NCBI RefSeq assembly: GCF_014127485.1
Contig: NZ_CP059903.1
Location: 3,718,001-3,782,000, forward strand
From: Nocardioides dongkuii
Lineage (GTDB): Bacteria > Actinomycetota > Actinomycetes > Propionibacteriales > Nocardioidaceae
Reading direction: 5' to 3'
Length of the DNA stretch: 64,000 bases
Below the pieces are notes generated by a model that was given only the letters and a program-made list of their open reading frames with translations, was not told the DNA's origin and ran no database searches. Position numbers and translations under genes: made by a program. Of the stretch, positions 52,927-62,097 are shown piece by piece. Position 1 is the stretch's first letter, and each line of letters starts with the position of its first letter.

Positions 52927-54399
52927 ATGAGAACGATGACGACCAGGGCAGGTTCGGCCGCCACTGACAGCCGGCGCGGGATGCCCACCGCACGCGAGGC
53001 CGTTCGCTTCATCCCTCTCTCGGCATTCCTCCTCGACGTGGTGCTCATCGGGGGCACTGCACTCCTGGCGACCTACTTGCGACAAATTCTTCCGGTCTTC
53101 GAGCCGCCGCGGGGCGTGACGGAGAGCGTCCGCCTGGTCGCGCCGCTCCTCGTAGCTGGATGGCTGCTCGCCATCTGGTTCGCAGGCGGCTACCGCATCC
53201 ATCTCTTCGGCGCCGGCGCGTCGGAGTTCAAGCGGATCCTGAACGCCAGTCTGGCTTCGGCCGGACTGCTCGGGGTGGGGTGTTACCTGTTCAACGTTGA
53301 GCTCTCGCGTGGTTTCTTCTTCCTGTTGTTCGCCCTCGGCGCCCCGGCGCTGCTGCTCGGTCGCGGGGCTCTCCGGCTGACGATGCACCGGGCCCGGCGA
53401 CGTGGCTCGCTTCTCCATCGCGTCCTGATCGCCGGGGACGCTCGCCACGTCGACGAGATCGCGGCGGTCTTCCGCCGGGAGCGCTGGCTCGGCTACAACA
53501 TCATTGGCGCGCTTCTCCCTCAGGTCGACCGCGAGGAGACGGCGGCCGGCGTTCCCGTGCTGGGAAGAGCCGACCGAGTGACGAGTGTCGCGCTCGAGTG
53601 CGGCGCCGACATCGTGTTCCTCGCCCAAGGCGCCATCGGCTCGTCGAACGACATGCGCGAGCTGGCGTGGGAGCTGGAGCACGAAGAAGTCCAGGTCGTG
53701 GTCGCACCCAGCATCACCGACATCTCGAGCGATCGTGTCCGGATGCGACCCGTGGCAGGGCTCCCCCTCGTCCACATCGATCCTCCCACGGCGCAGGAGG
53801 CCTCCCGCTGGGGGAAGCGCCTCTTCGACATGCTGGGCTCCGCCGTCCTCATCGTGCTGTTCTCGCCACTCTTCGCCGTCGCTGCTCTCCAGATCAAACG
53901 ACACGACGGCGGACCGGTGCTATTTCGTCACGCAAGGATCGGGCGCGAGGGACGCGAGTTCCCCTGCCTGAAGTTCCGGACGATGGTGGTCGACGCCGAG
54001 CAACGGCTCGACGCCCTTCAGGCCGAGACCGGGCAGGACGCGCTGTTGTTCAAGATGAAGGCCGACCCACGCATCACGCGGCCCGGTGTGTGGCTGCGTC
54101 GATTCTCGGTGGACGAGCTCCCCCAGCTCTTCAACGTGCTCCGCGGCGAGATGAGCCTGGTCGGCCCACGGCCGCAGGTCGCCGAGGAGGTCGCTCTCTA
54201 CAGCGGGGGGATGCACCGTCGACTGAGCGTGCGCCCCGGGATGACCGGACTGTGGCAGGTGTCGGGGCGCAACGACCTCAGCCTCGAGGAGGCGATTCGA
54301 CTGGACATCTACTACGTCGACAACTGGTCGATGCTCCAGGACCTCCAGATCGTCGGGCGGACCGTGGGGGCCGTTCTACGATCTCGTGGTGCCTACTGA
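52927..54399 (+). CDS. Polyprenyl-phosphate sugar phosphotransferase (priming enzyme, copy 2)
   Basis: A 490-residue initiator clearly paralogous to the protein at 28185-29642. Shared stretches include LSRGFFxLxFxL, HRVLIAGxxxHVD, VVVAPSxTDISS and SVRPGMTGLWQVSGRNDLS, and both end in SRGAY. N-terminal membrane segments precede the catalytic domain with RRFSVDELPQLFNVLRGEMS and LVGPRPQV. The start is uncertain: ATG 52927 or ATG 52936. It transfers the first sugar phosphate of the repeat unit for this second locus. Confidence 0.92.
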   Translation: MRTMTTRAGSAATDSRRGMPTAREAVRFIPLSAFLLDVVLIGGTALLATYLRQILPVFEPPRGVTESVRLVAPLLVAGWLLAIWFAGGYRIHLFGAGASEFKRILNASLASAGLLGVGCYLFNVELSRGFFFLLFALGAPALLLGRGALRLTMHRARRRGSLLHRVLIAGDARHVDEIAAVFRRERWLGYNIIGALLPQVDREETAAGVPVLGRADRVTSVALECGADIVFLAQGAIGSSNDMRELAWELEHEEVQVVVAPSITDISSDRVRMRPVAGLPLVHIDPPTAQEASRWGKRLFDMLGSAVLIVLFSPLFAVAALQIKRHDGGPVLFRHARIGREGREFPCLKFRTMVVDAEQRLDALQAETGQDALLFKMKADPRITRPGVWLRRFSVDELPQLFNVLRGEMSLVGPRPQVAEEVALYSGGMHRRLSVRPGMTGLWQVSGRNDLSLEEAIRLDIYYVDNWSMLQDLQIVGRTVGAVLRSRGAY

Positions 54400-54444
54400 C
54401 CTTGTGCCCATCTCAGCGACTCGACGCTCCCCGGGGCCCTGGTC

Positions 54445-55545
54445 GTGAGGGGCCTGCTGGTGCACGAGTGGATAGCCCTGAACGGCGGCTCCGAGAACGT
54501 CCTGGAGGTCCTGGCTGACACCCACGCCGATGCCTCCATCCTGGCCCTCTGGGAGGACCAGCCGTCCCGCTTCGCCCCGGGCCGGGTGCGTGAGTCTTGG
54601 ATCGGTCGATCCCCTCTACGTGGCCGGAAGGCAGCAGCCCTTCCGCTGATGCCGGCCTTCTGGCAGCGAGTCGACCTGTCCGACCACGAATGGATGATCG
54701 TCAGCTCGCACGCCTTCGCACACCAAGTGGCCTCGAACCCGACGGCCCCGGAGCGCACACACATCTACGTGCACACGCCTGCACGCTACATCTGGGCCCC
54801 CGAGCATGATGCCCGCCGCGACTCCGCCGCTCTCGCCCCCGCCCGCCGAGCGCTACGGGCCCTCGATCGTCGACGCGTCAACCCGCACGTCCCGGTGGCG
54901 GCGAACTCGAGGTTCGTGGCCGACAGGATCCAGGCAGCGTGGGACAAGGACGCTGTCGTGATCCACCCCCCTGTCGACGTGGCGCGGATCCAGGCAGGCG
55001 GCTCCTGGGCAGCGCGGGTCACCGGTCCCGATGCTGAGGTCCTCGCCGACCTGCCCGAGGTCTTCGTCCTCGGTGCCTCGCGTTTCGTCCGCTACAAGCG
55101 GCTCGACCTCGCCATCCGCGTGGGTGAGCTGCTCGACCTCCCGGTCGTCGTGGCAGGCCGCGGCGAGGAGCTCAAGGCTCTCCAGCACCAGGCCGCCTCG
55201 AGCACCGTGCCCGTCACCTTCGCGCTCGGTCCGTCCGACCAGCTGCTGCGCGCCCTGATGGAGCGGGCGGCGCTCTACGTGTTCCCGCCGATCGAGGACT
55301 TCGGCATCATGCCCGTGGAGTCAGCCGCCGTCGGGACGCCCTCACTGGTGAACGCGGTGGGGGGAGCCCGAGAGTCCGTGGAGCGCATCGACGGCGGTGC
55401 CGTCGTCGACTTCGCCGACGATATCGCGGTTCGCGCAGCAGCCGACGCCGTCCTGCGCCGCGACCACACGGGTCTCGACGAACGCGCCCGGTTCTTCGAC
55501 CGGTCCCGCTTCGTCGACGAGATCGCACGGTGGAGGACGCAGTGA
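54445..55545 (+). CDS. Family 4 glycosyltransferase
   Basis: A 366-residue GT-B enzyme beginning VRGLLVHEWIALNGGSENVL, with the VHTPARYIWAPEHD acceptor-side segment, NSRFVADRIQ, FVLGASRFVRYKRLDLAIRV and the donor motif PPIEDFGIMPVESAAVGTPS. GTG 54445 is the first plausible start. The stop overlaps the next glycosyltransferase gene by 4 bp. It resembles mannosyl- or rhamnosyl-transferases; the specificity is unknown. Confidence 0.9.
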   Translation: MRGLLVHEWIALNGGSENVLEVLADTHADASILALWEDQPSRFAPGRVRESWIGRSPLRGRKAAALPLMPAFWQRVDLSDHEWMIVSSHAFAHQVASNPTAPERTHIYVHTPARYIWAPEHDARRDSAALAPARRALRALDRRRVNPHVPVAANSRFVADRIQAAWDKDAVVIHPPVDVARIQAGGSWAARVTGPDAEVLADLPEVFVLGASRFVRYKRLDLAIRVGELLDLPVVVAGRGEELKALQHQAASSTVPVTFALGPSDQLLRALMERAALYVFPPIEDFGIMPVESAAVGTPSLVNAVGGARESVERIDGGAVVDFADDIAVRAAADAVLRRDHTGLDERARFFDRSRFVDEIARWRTQ

Positions 55546-56504
55546 CGCTGCTCGTCGACGTCCGCCGCGAGGGTGAGCACGGCATCGCGCGCTACACCCG
55601 CGAGGTCGTCACTCGTCTCACTGTGCCGTTCGAGCCGCTCGAAGGACCGGCGCCCCGTCTGCCCTTGGACGCCCTCACCTGGCGACGGGGCACCCTCCAA
55701 GCGCACGATTGGGTGTACTCCCCCGGCTACGTCTGCAGTCCCTCCCGCGCTCGTCAGGTGGTCACCCTCCACGACCTGATCCATCTCGGCCACGGCAGCT
55801 GGAAGTACCGGACCTACTACGACCGCGTCATCCGACCGGCGGTCCGGCGCGCGGGCCACGTGTTCACGGTGTCGGCGGCTTCCGCCTCGCGCATTCGAGA
55901 CTGGGTCGGGCCCGGCGTCACCGTCCACGACTGCGGCAATGGCTGCTCGGAGGTCTTCCATGCACCGACCGAGCCTGCGGTGCGACCCACGCCGTACCTC
56001 CTCATGGTGGGCAACGCCCGACCTCACAAGAACATCGGTGTCGCGCTGCAGGCACTGCGACGCGTGCCCGACGTCGGTCTCGTCTTCGTGACCCAGGAAC
56101 GGGACCAGGTGCGGGCCGCGGCCGCTGCCGCCGGGGTGCTTGACCGCGTCGAGGTGCTCGAAGGGCTGAGCGACCCGGACCTCGCACGGCTGTACGCCGG
56201 CGCGGTGGCACTCGTGTTCCCCTCGCTCGAGGAGGGTTTCGGGCTCCCCCTCGTGGAGGCGGCTGCCGTCGGCTGCGCCACCGTCTTCTACGCCGGGTGC
56301 GCCGCCTCCCGGGAGGTCTGCGGAGAGGCCGGCATCGCGGTCGGGTCAGCGGACGACCCCGCGGAGTGGGCGTCCGCGCTGACCGCCGTGCTGGACAGCC
56401 CGGACGTTCCCCTACCCGACGTGAGCACCCATACCTGGGACGCCGTCGGCGCTCGCGTGGACGCCACGCTTCGCGACATCACCGGACTGTCCCGCACGAC
56501 CTGA
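55542..56504 (+). CDS. Family 4 glycosyltransferase
   Basis: A 320-residue GT-B enzyme: LLVDVRREGEHGIARYTREV, VVTLHDLIHLGHG, FTVSAASASRIRDWVG, LMVGNARPHKNIGVALQAL, and the donor-site LVFPSLEEGFGLPLVEAAAV. GTG 55542 is chosen because it forms a GTGA overlap with the previous stop and GGAGG lies just before it; GTG 55530 would add four residues. Acts at the inner membrane face in repeat-unit assembly. Confidence 0.9.
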   Translation: MTLLVDVRREGEHGIARYTREVVTRLTVPFEPLEGPAPRLPLDALTWRRGTLQAHDWVYSPGYVCSPSRARQVVTLHDLIHLGHGSWKYRTYYDRVIRPAVRRAGHVFTVSAASASRIRDWVGPGVTVHDCGNGCSEVFHAPTEPAVRPTPYLLMVGNARPHKNIGVALQALRRVPDVGLVFVTQERDQVRAAAAAAGVLDRVEVLEGLSDPDLARLYAGAVALVFPSLEEGFGLPLVEAAAVGCATVFYAGCAASREVCGEAGIAVGSADDPAEWASALTAVLDSPDVPLPDVSTHTWDAVGARVDATLRDITGLSRTT

Positions 56505-56516
56505 CGAGAGGCCCCC

Positions 56517-57200
56517 ATGTCCAACAAGATCCACCCGACCGCCATCATCGAGGGCGACGTCGGGCTAGGCGACGACAACGAGATCGGTCCCTACTGCGTT
56601 CTGCTCGGCCCGCTGACGATCGGCGACCGCAATCAGATCCACCCGCACGTCGTCATCGGCACGCCGGGCGAGGACACCAGGGACCCGCGGCACGACGCTT
56701 CCGACAAGCCGATCACCATCGGCAACGGCAACATCATCCGGGAGTTCACGACCATCCAGAAGCCGTGCTACGGCCCCGTCACCTCGCTCGCCGACGACGT
56801 CTTCCTGATGCACGGAGTGCACGTCCCCCACGACGCGATCCTGCACGACGGCGTCGTGGTGACGCCATTGTGCGTGCTCGGAGGGATCGTCACGATCCTG
56901 CGCCACGCCACGATCGGGATGGGCGCCACCCTGCACCAGTACAGCGTCGTCGGCCACTACTCGATGACCGCGACCGGTGCGGCGGCGATGAAGAACATCA
57001 GGCCGTTCTCCCGCTACATCCCCGGTCAGCCGATCTCCGTGAACCGGTACCCGATCGAGAAGTTCGGGTTCGAGCACCTCGAGGACCAGATCACCGAGTA
57101 CGTCCTGTCCGACACGACGCCCGAGGACGCGGACCTTCGCGCAATGGTCGCGGAGTACCGCCAGCTCCATGAGGCCTCCGGACGACGCGAGTACTCCTGA
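56517..57200 (+). CDS. Left-handed beta-helix acyltransferase (LpxA/QdtC-like)
   Basis: A 227-residue hexapeptide-repeat protein. The repeats run from IHPTAIIEGDVGLGDDNEIG through ITIGNGNIIREFTTI, then the MHGVHVPHDAILHDG segment with the probable catalytic His, and VVTPLCVLGGIVTI. It resembles LpxA, but lipid A is not expected in a Gram-positive. With FdtA and FdtB nearby, N-acylation of a dTDP-3-amino-3,6-dideoxyhexose (the QdtC/FdtC step) is the better guess. The ATG lies 12 bp after the previous gene. Confidence 0.8.
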   Translation: MSNKIHPTAIIEGDVGLGDDNEIGPYCVLLGPLTIGDRNQIHPHVVIGTPGEDTRDPRHDASDKPITIGNGNIIREFTTIQKPCYGPVTSLADDVFLMHGVHVPHDAILHDGVVVTPLCVLGGIVTILRHATIGMGATLHQYSVVGHYSMTATGAAAMKNIRPFSRYIPGQPISVNRYPIEKFGFEHLEDQITEYVLSDTTPEDADLRAMVAEYRQLHEASGRREYS

Positions 57201-57202
57201 GT

Positions 57203-58132
57203 TCACTGCGTGGGGCGAAACCTCGTCCAGCAGGAGTGAGCGTCATACACCGCTCTGCGCAGCACTCGGTAGGCGGTGAAGGGCACCTTCCAGGCGCGCG
57301 AGCCCTGATCGACCCGGTACTCGATCCGTCGGCCCGCTGCGACGAACCCCAGCATCATGGCCAGCCCTCGCGGGAAGCTCGACCGGTGACGCCGGTCGGC
57401 CTCCTCGAGCTCGCGGCGCACGTGGTGAAAGTGCACAGCGCCAGTGTTGGATCCGTGCAGCCGGTAGACCGCCACCGGCAGGTCCACGAACCGCAGCGCG
57501 TCGAGTGCCAGGAGCCGCAGGTAGAGGTCGCGATCCTCCGCGATCAGGGTTTCGTCGTACATGTGGCCACCGATGCGCTCGATCAGGTCCCGGTGGAACA
57601 ACAGCACGGGCCCGGGCACCGACCAGTTGAGGATGACCTCCCGCCGGATTCCTGCCGGCGCGGCGAGCGCGTGCTTGCGGGCTCCGTGGAGGACGACGTA
57701 CGCCGAGTCCCGTCGCACCAACCCGGTGTCGTCGGTGAGCCAGCAGTCTCCGATCACCGCTCCACGCGACCCCGTCGTTCGAAGATGCTCGATTCGTGCG
57801 GGGATCCCACCGGGGACCAGCAGGTCGTCGCTGGCCAGCGTCGTGATGTAGCACCCCCTGGCCTCCCGGAGCAGCCGGTTGAGTGTCGCTCCGACGCCGG
57901 CGTTGACCTCGTTGCGCAGCACCACCACCCGCTCAAACCGGTCGCCGTGACTCTGGGCCCACTCCTTCGCGACAGCGTAGGTCCCGTCTGTCGAAGCGTC
58001 GTCGATCACGACCAGCTCCAGGCGAGACCAGGTCTCGGCCGCCACCGAGTCCAGACAGGCCACGATGTGGCGTTCGTGGTTGAAGGCAGGGACGAGGACG
58101 CTGACGAGCTCGGTGTCATCTGCACGGGTCAC
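57203..58132 (-). CDS. Family 2 glycosyltransferase (against the operon direction)
   Basis: A 309-residue GT-A enzyme: VSVLVPAFNHERHIVACLDS, LELVVIDDASTDGTYAVAKE, ITTLASDDLLVPGGIP, and AEDRDLYLRLLALDALRFVD with the ED catalytic motif. It is the only gene in the 51-61 kb stretch on the minus strand, with its stop 2 bp from the acyltransferase stop and its start close to the divergent fdtA. The start is uncertain: GTG 58132 is used, ATG 58186 is possible; longer readings are spurious. Confidence 0.85.
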   Translation of the reverse strand: MTRADDTELVSVLVPAFNHERHIVACLDSVAAETWSRLELVVIDDASTDGTYAVAKEWAQSHGDRFERVVVLRNEVNAGVGATLNRLLREARGCYITTLASDDLLVPGGIPARIEHLRTTGSRGAVIGDCWLTDDTGLVRRDSAYVVLHGARKHALAAPAGIRREVILNWSVPGPVLLFHRDLIERIGGHMYDETLIAEDRDLYLRLLALDALRFVDLPVAVYRLHGSNTGAVHFHHVRRELEEADRRHRSSFPRGLAMMLGFVAAGRRIEYRVDQGSRAWKVPFTAYRVLRRAVYDAHSCWTRFRPTQ

Positions 58133-58195
58133 GACACCGAGCCTCGCATGGCCAACCCCAGGGCGTCCGGCGACTTGGCCTGTCATGCTTTGCCC

Positions 58196-58615
58196 ATGTC
58201 CGAGACCTTCCGGAAACCGACCATGATCTCGCTCCCACGGATCCAGGACCCTCGCGGCAACCTCACCTTCATTGAGGGCGGATCGCACATGCCCTTCGAC
58301 ATCGCGCGCGTGTACTACCTCTACGACGTACCCGGTGGAGAGGTCCGTGGCGGGCACGCGCACCGGGACCTGCAGCAGCTCATCGTCGCAGCGTCGGGCA
58401 GCTTCGACGTGGTCCTCGACGACGGTCTCGGCAACGAGCAGCGGTTCTTCCTCAACCGGTCCTACTCCGGCCTCTTCATCCCTCACATGCACTGGCGCGT
58501 GCTGGAGAACTTCTCGTCCGGGTCGGTCTGCCTGGTGCTGGCCTCACTGCCGTACGACGAGGCCGACTACTACCGTGACTACGACGAGTTCGTCGCCGCG
58601 CGGAGCCAGGCATGA
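58196..58615 (+). CDS. fdtA: dTDP-4-keto-6-deoxyhexose 3,4-ketoisomerase (FdtA/QdtA-like)
   Basis: A 139-residue single-domain cupin: ISLPRIQDPRGNLTFIEGG, FDIARVYYLYDVPGGEVRGG, HAHRDLQQLIVAASGSFDVV with the catalytic His residues, and SYSGLFIPHMHWRVLENFS. It moves the keto group of dTDP-4-keto-6-deoxyglucose from C4 to C3, either towards the galacto (FdtA) or gluco (QdtA) product, which I cannot tell apart. ATG 58196 is used. The TGA overlaps fdtB, the expected next enzyme. Confidence 0.85.
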   Translation: MSETFRKPTMISLPRIQDPRGNLTFIEGGSHMPFDIARVYYLYDVPGGEVRGGHAHRDLQQLIVAASGSFDVVLDDGLGNEQRFFLNRSYSGLFIPHMHWRVLENFSSGSVCLVLASLPYDEADYYRDYDEFVAARSQA

Positions 58616-59721
58616 TCCCATTTCTTGACCTCGCCGCCGCGAGCACCGAGATCGGCAACGAGTTGAAGGCAGCGACGAACCGCGTCGTCGATCGCGGCTG
58701 GTACATCCTCGGGGAGGAGGTCGAGCGGTTCGAGAGCGAGTTCGCCGCGTACGTCGGTGCCCGCCACTGCATCGCCGTGGGCAACGGTCTGGACGCACTC
58801 AACCTGTCCTTCCGCGGCCTCGGGATCGGACCGGGCGACGAGGTCATCGTTCCGAGCAACACCTTCATCGCGACCTGGCTGGGCGTCACCTACGCGGGTG
58901 CCACCCCGGTGCCGGTCGAGCCCGATCCGACCACCTACAACCTGGACCCTGCTGCCGTCGAGGCCGCAATCACGCCGCGGACTCGAGCGATCTGCCCGGT
59001 ACACCTCTACGGTCTCCCTGCCGACTTGCCGGCGATCGTCGCGGTCGCCGAGCGCCATGGTCTGGCGGTCGTCGAGGACGCTGCTCAGGCCCACGGCGCG
59101 GGATGGGGCGGGCGCATGGTCGGCGGAACGGGAACTACGGCGACGTGGAGCTTCTACCCGGGCAAGAACCTCGGCGCCCTCGGCGACGGTGGAGCCGTCA
59201 CCACCGACGACGATGACCTCGCGGCTCGACTGCGGACCCTGCGCAACTACGGCTCCAGTAAGAAGTACGTGCACGAGGAACAAGGCCTCAACAGCCGGCT
59301 CGACGAGATCCAGGCCGCCGCGCTGCGGGTCAAGCTCAACCACCTGCCCGAGTGGAACCTCCGTCGGGCTGAAGTTGCCGACACTTATCTGCGCGACCTG
59401 GCGGAGGTGGGGCTGGTGCTGCCATCAACCCCTGACGGCGTCCGATCCTCGTGGCACCTCTTCGTCGTGCGCTCCGAGCGACGTGACGACCTGCAGGCGG
59501 CACTGTCGGCGCGGTCAGTGCAGACGCTGATCCACTACCCGATCCCGCCGCACCTCCAAGGCGCGTACGCCGGGGCGTTCCGCAGCGGGCAGTTCCCCGT
59601 CTCCGAACGGATCCACAGGACCGTGCTGAGCCTCCCGATAGGGCCGCACCTCGCGAGTGACGCGGTCGACAAGGTCGTCACCGCCGTCTGTGACGCGGTC
59701 GCCGCCACAGCCTCCACGTGA
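58612..59721 (+). CDS. fdtB: dTDP-3-keto-sugar aminotransferase (FdtB/QdtB-like)
   Basis: PLP-dependent sugar aminotransferase of the DegT/DnrJ/EryC1 family, 369 residues. The PLP Lys is Lys185 in WSFYPGKNLGALGDGGA. Other markers are IAVGNGLDALNLSFRGLGIG, VPSNTFIATW and VEDAAQAHGAGW. It puts the amino group on C3 of the FdtA product. ATG 58612 overlaps the fdtA stop (ATGA), so the two steps are translationally coupled. dTDP-4-keto-6-deoxyglucose would come from RfbA/RfbB at 30 kb. Confidence 0.88.
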   Translation: MIPFLDLAAASTEIGNELKAATNRVVDRGWYILGEEVERFESEFAAYVGARHCIAVGNGLDALNLSFRGLGIGPGDEVIVPSNTFIATWLGVTYAGATPVPVEPDPTTYNLDPAAVEAAITPRTRAICPVHLYGLPADLPAIVAVAERHGLAVVEDAAQAHGAGWGGRMVGGTGTTATWSFYPGKNLGALGDGGAVTTDDDDLAARLRTLRNYGSSKKYVHEEQGLNSRLDEIQAAALRVKLNHLPEWNLRRAEVADTYLRDLAEVGLVLPSTPDGVRSSWHLFVVRSERRDDLQAALSARSVQTLIHYPIPPHLQGAYAGAFRSGQFPVSERIHRTVLSLPIGPHLASDAVDKVVTAVCDAVAATAST

Positions 59722-59725
59722 CGGC

Positions 59726-61177
59726 ATGAAGCACGCGCTTCGCGCCATCTCGATCCTCACCGCGAGCTCGATTCTCGTCGCCGTCGCGTCAGTCCTGCGT
59801 TACAAGGCGGTCGCACAGTGGCTGGGAAGCTCCGGGGTGGGCACGCTCGGCCTGATGGTGGCCGTGACGACGCTGGCGATCACTGTTGTCGGCCTCGGCC
59901 TAGGCACGAGCGGCGTACGGTCCGTGGCACAGAGCGCCGAGGACGTCCGCCTCCAGAGGACCAAGTCGCTGGCGCTCCTGATTGGCTCCGGCATCCTGGC
60001 CGTCATCGGCTTCGTAGCCGTCAGCCTCCTGGCTGGGATCGAGTCCCTGACCGGCATCCCCGACCCGCCGTGGGAGTTCCGTGTCGCGATGGGAGCCACC
60101 GTCGCCTCGACCGTCTTCAACGCCGGTCAGCTTGCCTTCCTCAACGGTCGGGGCCGCCTGCACCTCATGGCCGTCTGCAACATCGCCGGGGCAGCGATCG
60201 GCACGGTCCTCACGCTCGTCGCGGTCGGGACGGCTGGGTACACCGGTCTCGCGGTCGCCCTCGCGGGCGTCCCGCTCGCGACGGCGGCCCTCACAGCGGT
60301 CGTGGTCAAGCGTGACCTACGGAGCCTTTCCGGAGCGCCCCGGTGCACCGCCCGGGAGCTGTGGTCTGAACTACGCGGAATGGCCGCACTCGGCGTCGTG
60401 GTGACCCTCGCCCTGACTGTCGGCTCCGCCGCCCAGCTCGGAGCACGGCTGCTGGTGCGGGACCGGCTCGGGCTGGAGGCCGCTGGTTTGTACCAGGCGA
60501 CCTGGGTGATCACTACTCTCTATCTCTCCTTCCTCCTCGCGTCGCTCGGCGCAGAGTACTTCCCGCGTATCTCCCGCCTGCGCCACGAACCGGCCGCGGC
60601 GTCCCGGGCACTCGACGACCAGATCGTCCTGACTCTGTTGATCGCGGGGCCCATCATCGCCTGGGCGATCCTCCTGGCCCCCCTCGGCCTGCGCATCCTC
60701 TACTCCGCGGAGTTCACCACTGCCGACGAGCTGCTCCGCTGGCAGCTGGCCGGTGACGTCCTGAAGCTTCCCGGTTGGGCGGTGGGGTTCCTGCTCCTGG
60801 CCACCGAGAGACGGCTGGCCTTTCTGGTGACCGAGCTGGTCTGGAACGCGACCTTCCTTGCCCTCTTGCTACCCCTCTCCCAGGCCTGGGGTCTGACCGG
60901 CGTCGGCGTCGCCTCGCTCGTCGCGTACACGACGTACCTACTGGCCTGCTACGTGGCTGCACGACGTGCGTGCGGATACCTTCCTCGCCGTACGACACTG
61001 GTGGCGGTCGGTGCCGCCACGCTCTTGACCGCCGCCCTGCTGGCGAGCACGCTCGCGCTTGGCTCTCCCCTGATCGCCGGATTCCTGGCACTGTCAGCGA
61101 CGGCGATCTGCGCGGTGTTGGTCCGGCGCCAGTGGACCGGCCAGCAGCCCGAGGCCCGCGTTGAATCAGTTCGTTGA
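59726..61177 (+). CDS. Wzx-type O-unit flippase (second locus)
   Basis: A 483-residue membrane protein with about twelve to fourteen segments, resembling WzxE-like O-antigen translocases that flip undecaprenyl-linked units. Recognised features are the N-terminal VASVLRYKAVAQWLGSSGVG, GLYQATWVITTLYLSFLLAS, LGAEYFPRISRLRHEP and LLAPLGLRILYSAEF. ATG 59726 lies 4 bp after fdtB. Unlike the island flippase it has normal high-GC codon use. Confidence 0.88.
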   Translation: MKHALRAISILTASSILVAVASVLRYKAVAQWLGSSGVGTLGLMVAVTTLAITVVGLGLGTSGVRSVAQSAEDVRLQRTKSLALLIGSGILAVIGFVAVSLLAGIESLTGIPDPPWEFRVAMGATVASTVFNAGQLAFLNGRGRLHLMAVCNIAGAAIGTVLTLVAVGTAGYTGLAVALAGVPLATAALTAVVVKRDLRSLSGAPRCTARELWSELRGMAALGVVVTLALTVGSAAQLGARLLVRDRLGLEAAGLYQATWVITTLYLSFLLASLGAEYFPRISRLRHEPAAASRALDDQIVLTLLIAGPIIAWAILLAPLGLRILYSAEFTTADELLRWQLAGDVLKLPGWAVGFLLLATERRLAFLVTELVWNATFLALLLPLSQAWGLTGVGVASLVAYTTYLLACYVAARRACGYLPRRTTLVAVGAATLLTAALLASTLALGSPLIAGFLALSATAICAVLVRRQWTGQQPEARVESVR

Positions 61178-61227
61178 GCCCTGACGAAGCCTTCTCCCCG
61201 CTCGACCCTTGGCCGACCGGACGATCG

Positions 61228-62097
61228 TCAGTCGACGGGACCGAGCCGTCCGAGCAGGCCGTCACGGAGTCCGCGACCCAGCTGTGCGACCTTGGCGGCG
61301 CGCTCGTCCTCGCGAAGCAGGATCTTGAGCGTCCGCTTGGCCAGCCCCCAGAAGGCCGCCAGCGACCAGCGAGGCTCGCGGAGCACGTTGCGCGACGCCA
61401 GGTAGGCGTTGTTCCTGGCGATCGAGTAGACCCTCCGCGCGGAGTGGTTGCTCGCACGGAAACCGAGCCCCAGCAGCTGACCCGTTCGGGGGTCCCCGAT
61501 GGCGTGCTCCAGCGCGAGGTCCTCCTCGAGAACGACATGCAAGCCGGCTCGGTGCAGGCGCATCACGAAGTCGACCTCGAGAGCGTCGATCACGAAGTCC
61601 TCGCGGAAGCGCCCCACCGTGCGCAGCGCGTCGGCCCCGATGGTGAGTCCTGACTGGACCACCCACAACGAGCACTCATGGTCTCCGTGCCGGTGCCGGT
61701 GCTGGTGGGGGATCCCGTTGACGCTCTGCGGCGCGACTGCGGCAACCGAGGCATCCTCCTGGCGACGCCGATCCAGGAGCTCGACGGCCCGCCTCACGAA
61801 TCCGGGAGGTAGCGTGGCGTCCTGGTCGAGGGTGATGATCACGTCGGCGCCGTCGTCCAGCGCCGCCGAGCAGCCCCGGTTCAGCGCATGAGCCAGGCCC
61901 ATGTTCGTGGGGTTCGCCAGCAACCGGCAGCCTTCCAGCAGAGGCTCGTCAGGCACGACGAGGGCCGATGCCCCGGAGTCGTCCACGAGCACCACGAGGT
62001 CCACCTCGGGGACGATCGCGCGGACCAGGCCCCAGACCGACGGCGACGGGTGGAACAGGCTCAGCACCACCGCGACCCTCGATGACCCTTCAGTCAT
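61228..62097 (-). CDS. Family 2 glycosyltransferase (rhamnosyltransferase-like)
   Basis: A 289-residue GT-A enzyme: VAVVLSLFHPSPSVWGLVRA, VVLVDDSGAS, NPTNMGLAHALNRGCSAAL, IITLDQDATLPPGFVRRA with the DQD metal motif, and VIDALEVDFVMRLHRAG. The Leu-Asp-Gln-Asp pattern is that of bacterial rhamnosyltransferases, which fits the dTDP-rhamnose genes here. ATG 62097 overlaps the end of the preceding gene by 8 bp. Third in a minus-strand set of three. Confidence 0.88.
   Translation of the reverse strand: MTEGSSRVAVVLSLFHPSPSVWGLVRAIVPEVDLVVLVDDSGASALVVPDEPLLEGCRLLANPTNMGLAHALNRGCSAALDDGADVIITLDQDATLPPGFVRRAVELLDRRRQEDASVAAVAPQSVNGIPHQHRHRHGDHECSLWVVQSGLTIGADALRTVGRFREDFVIDALEVDFVMRLHRAGLHVVLEEDLALEHAIGDPRTGQLLGLGFRASNHSARRVYSIARNNAYLASRNVLREPRWSLAAFWGLAKRTLKILLREDERAAKVAQLGRGLRDGLLGRLGPVD

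Noticed and set aside
56517..57200. Lipid A biosynthesis enzyme LpxA
   Set aside because: No other lipid A genes are present and the organism looks Gram-positive; amino-sugar acylation fits the neighbours.
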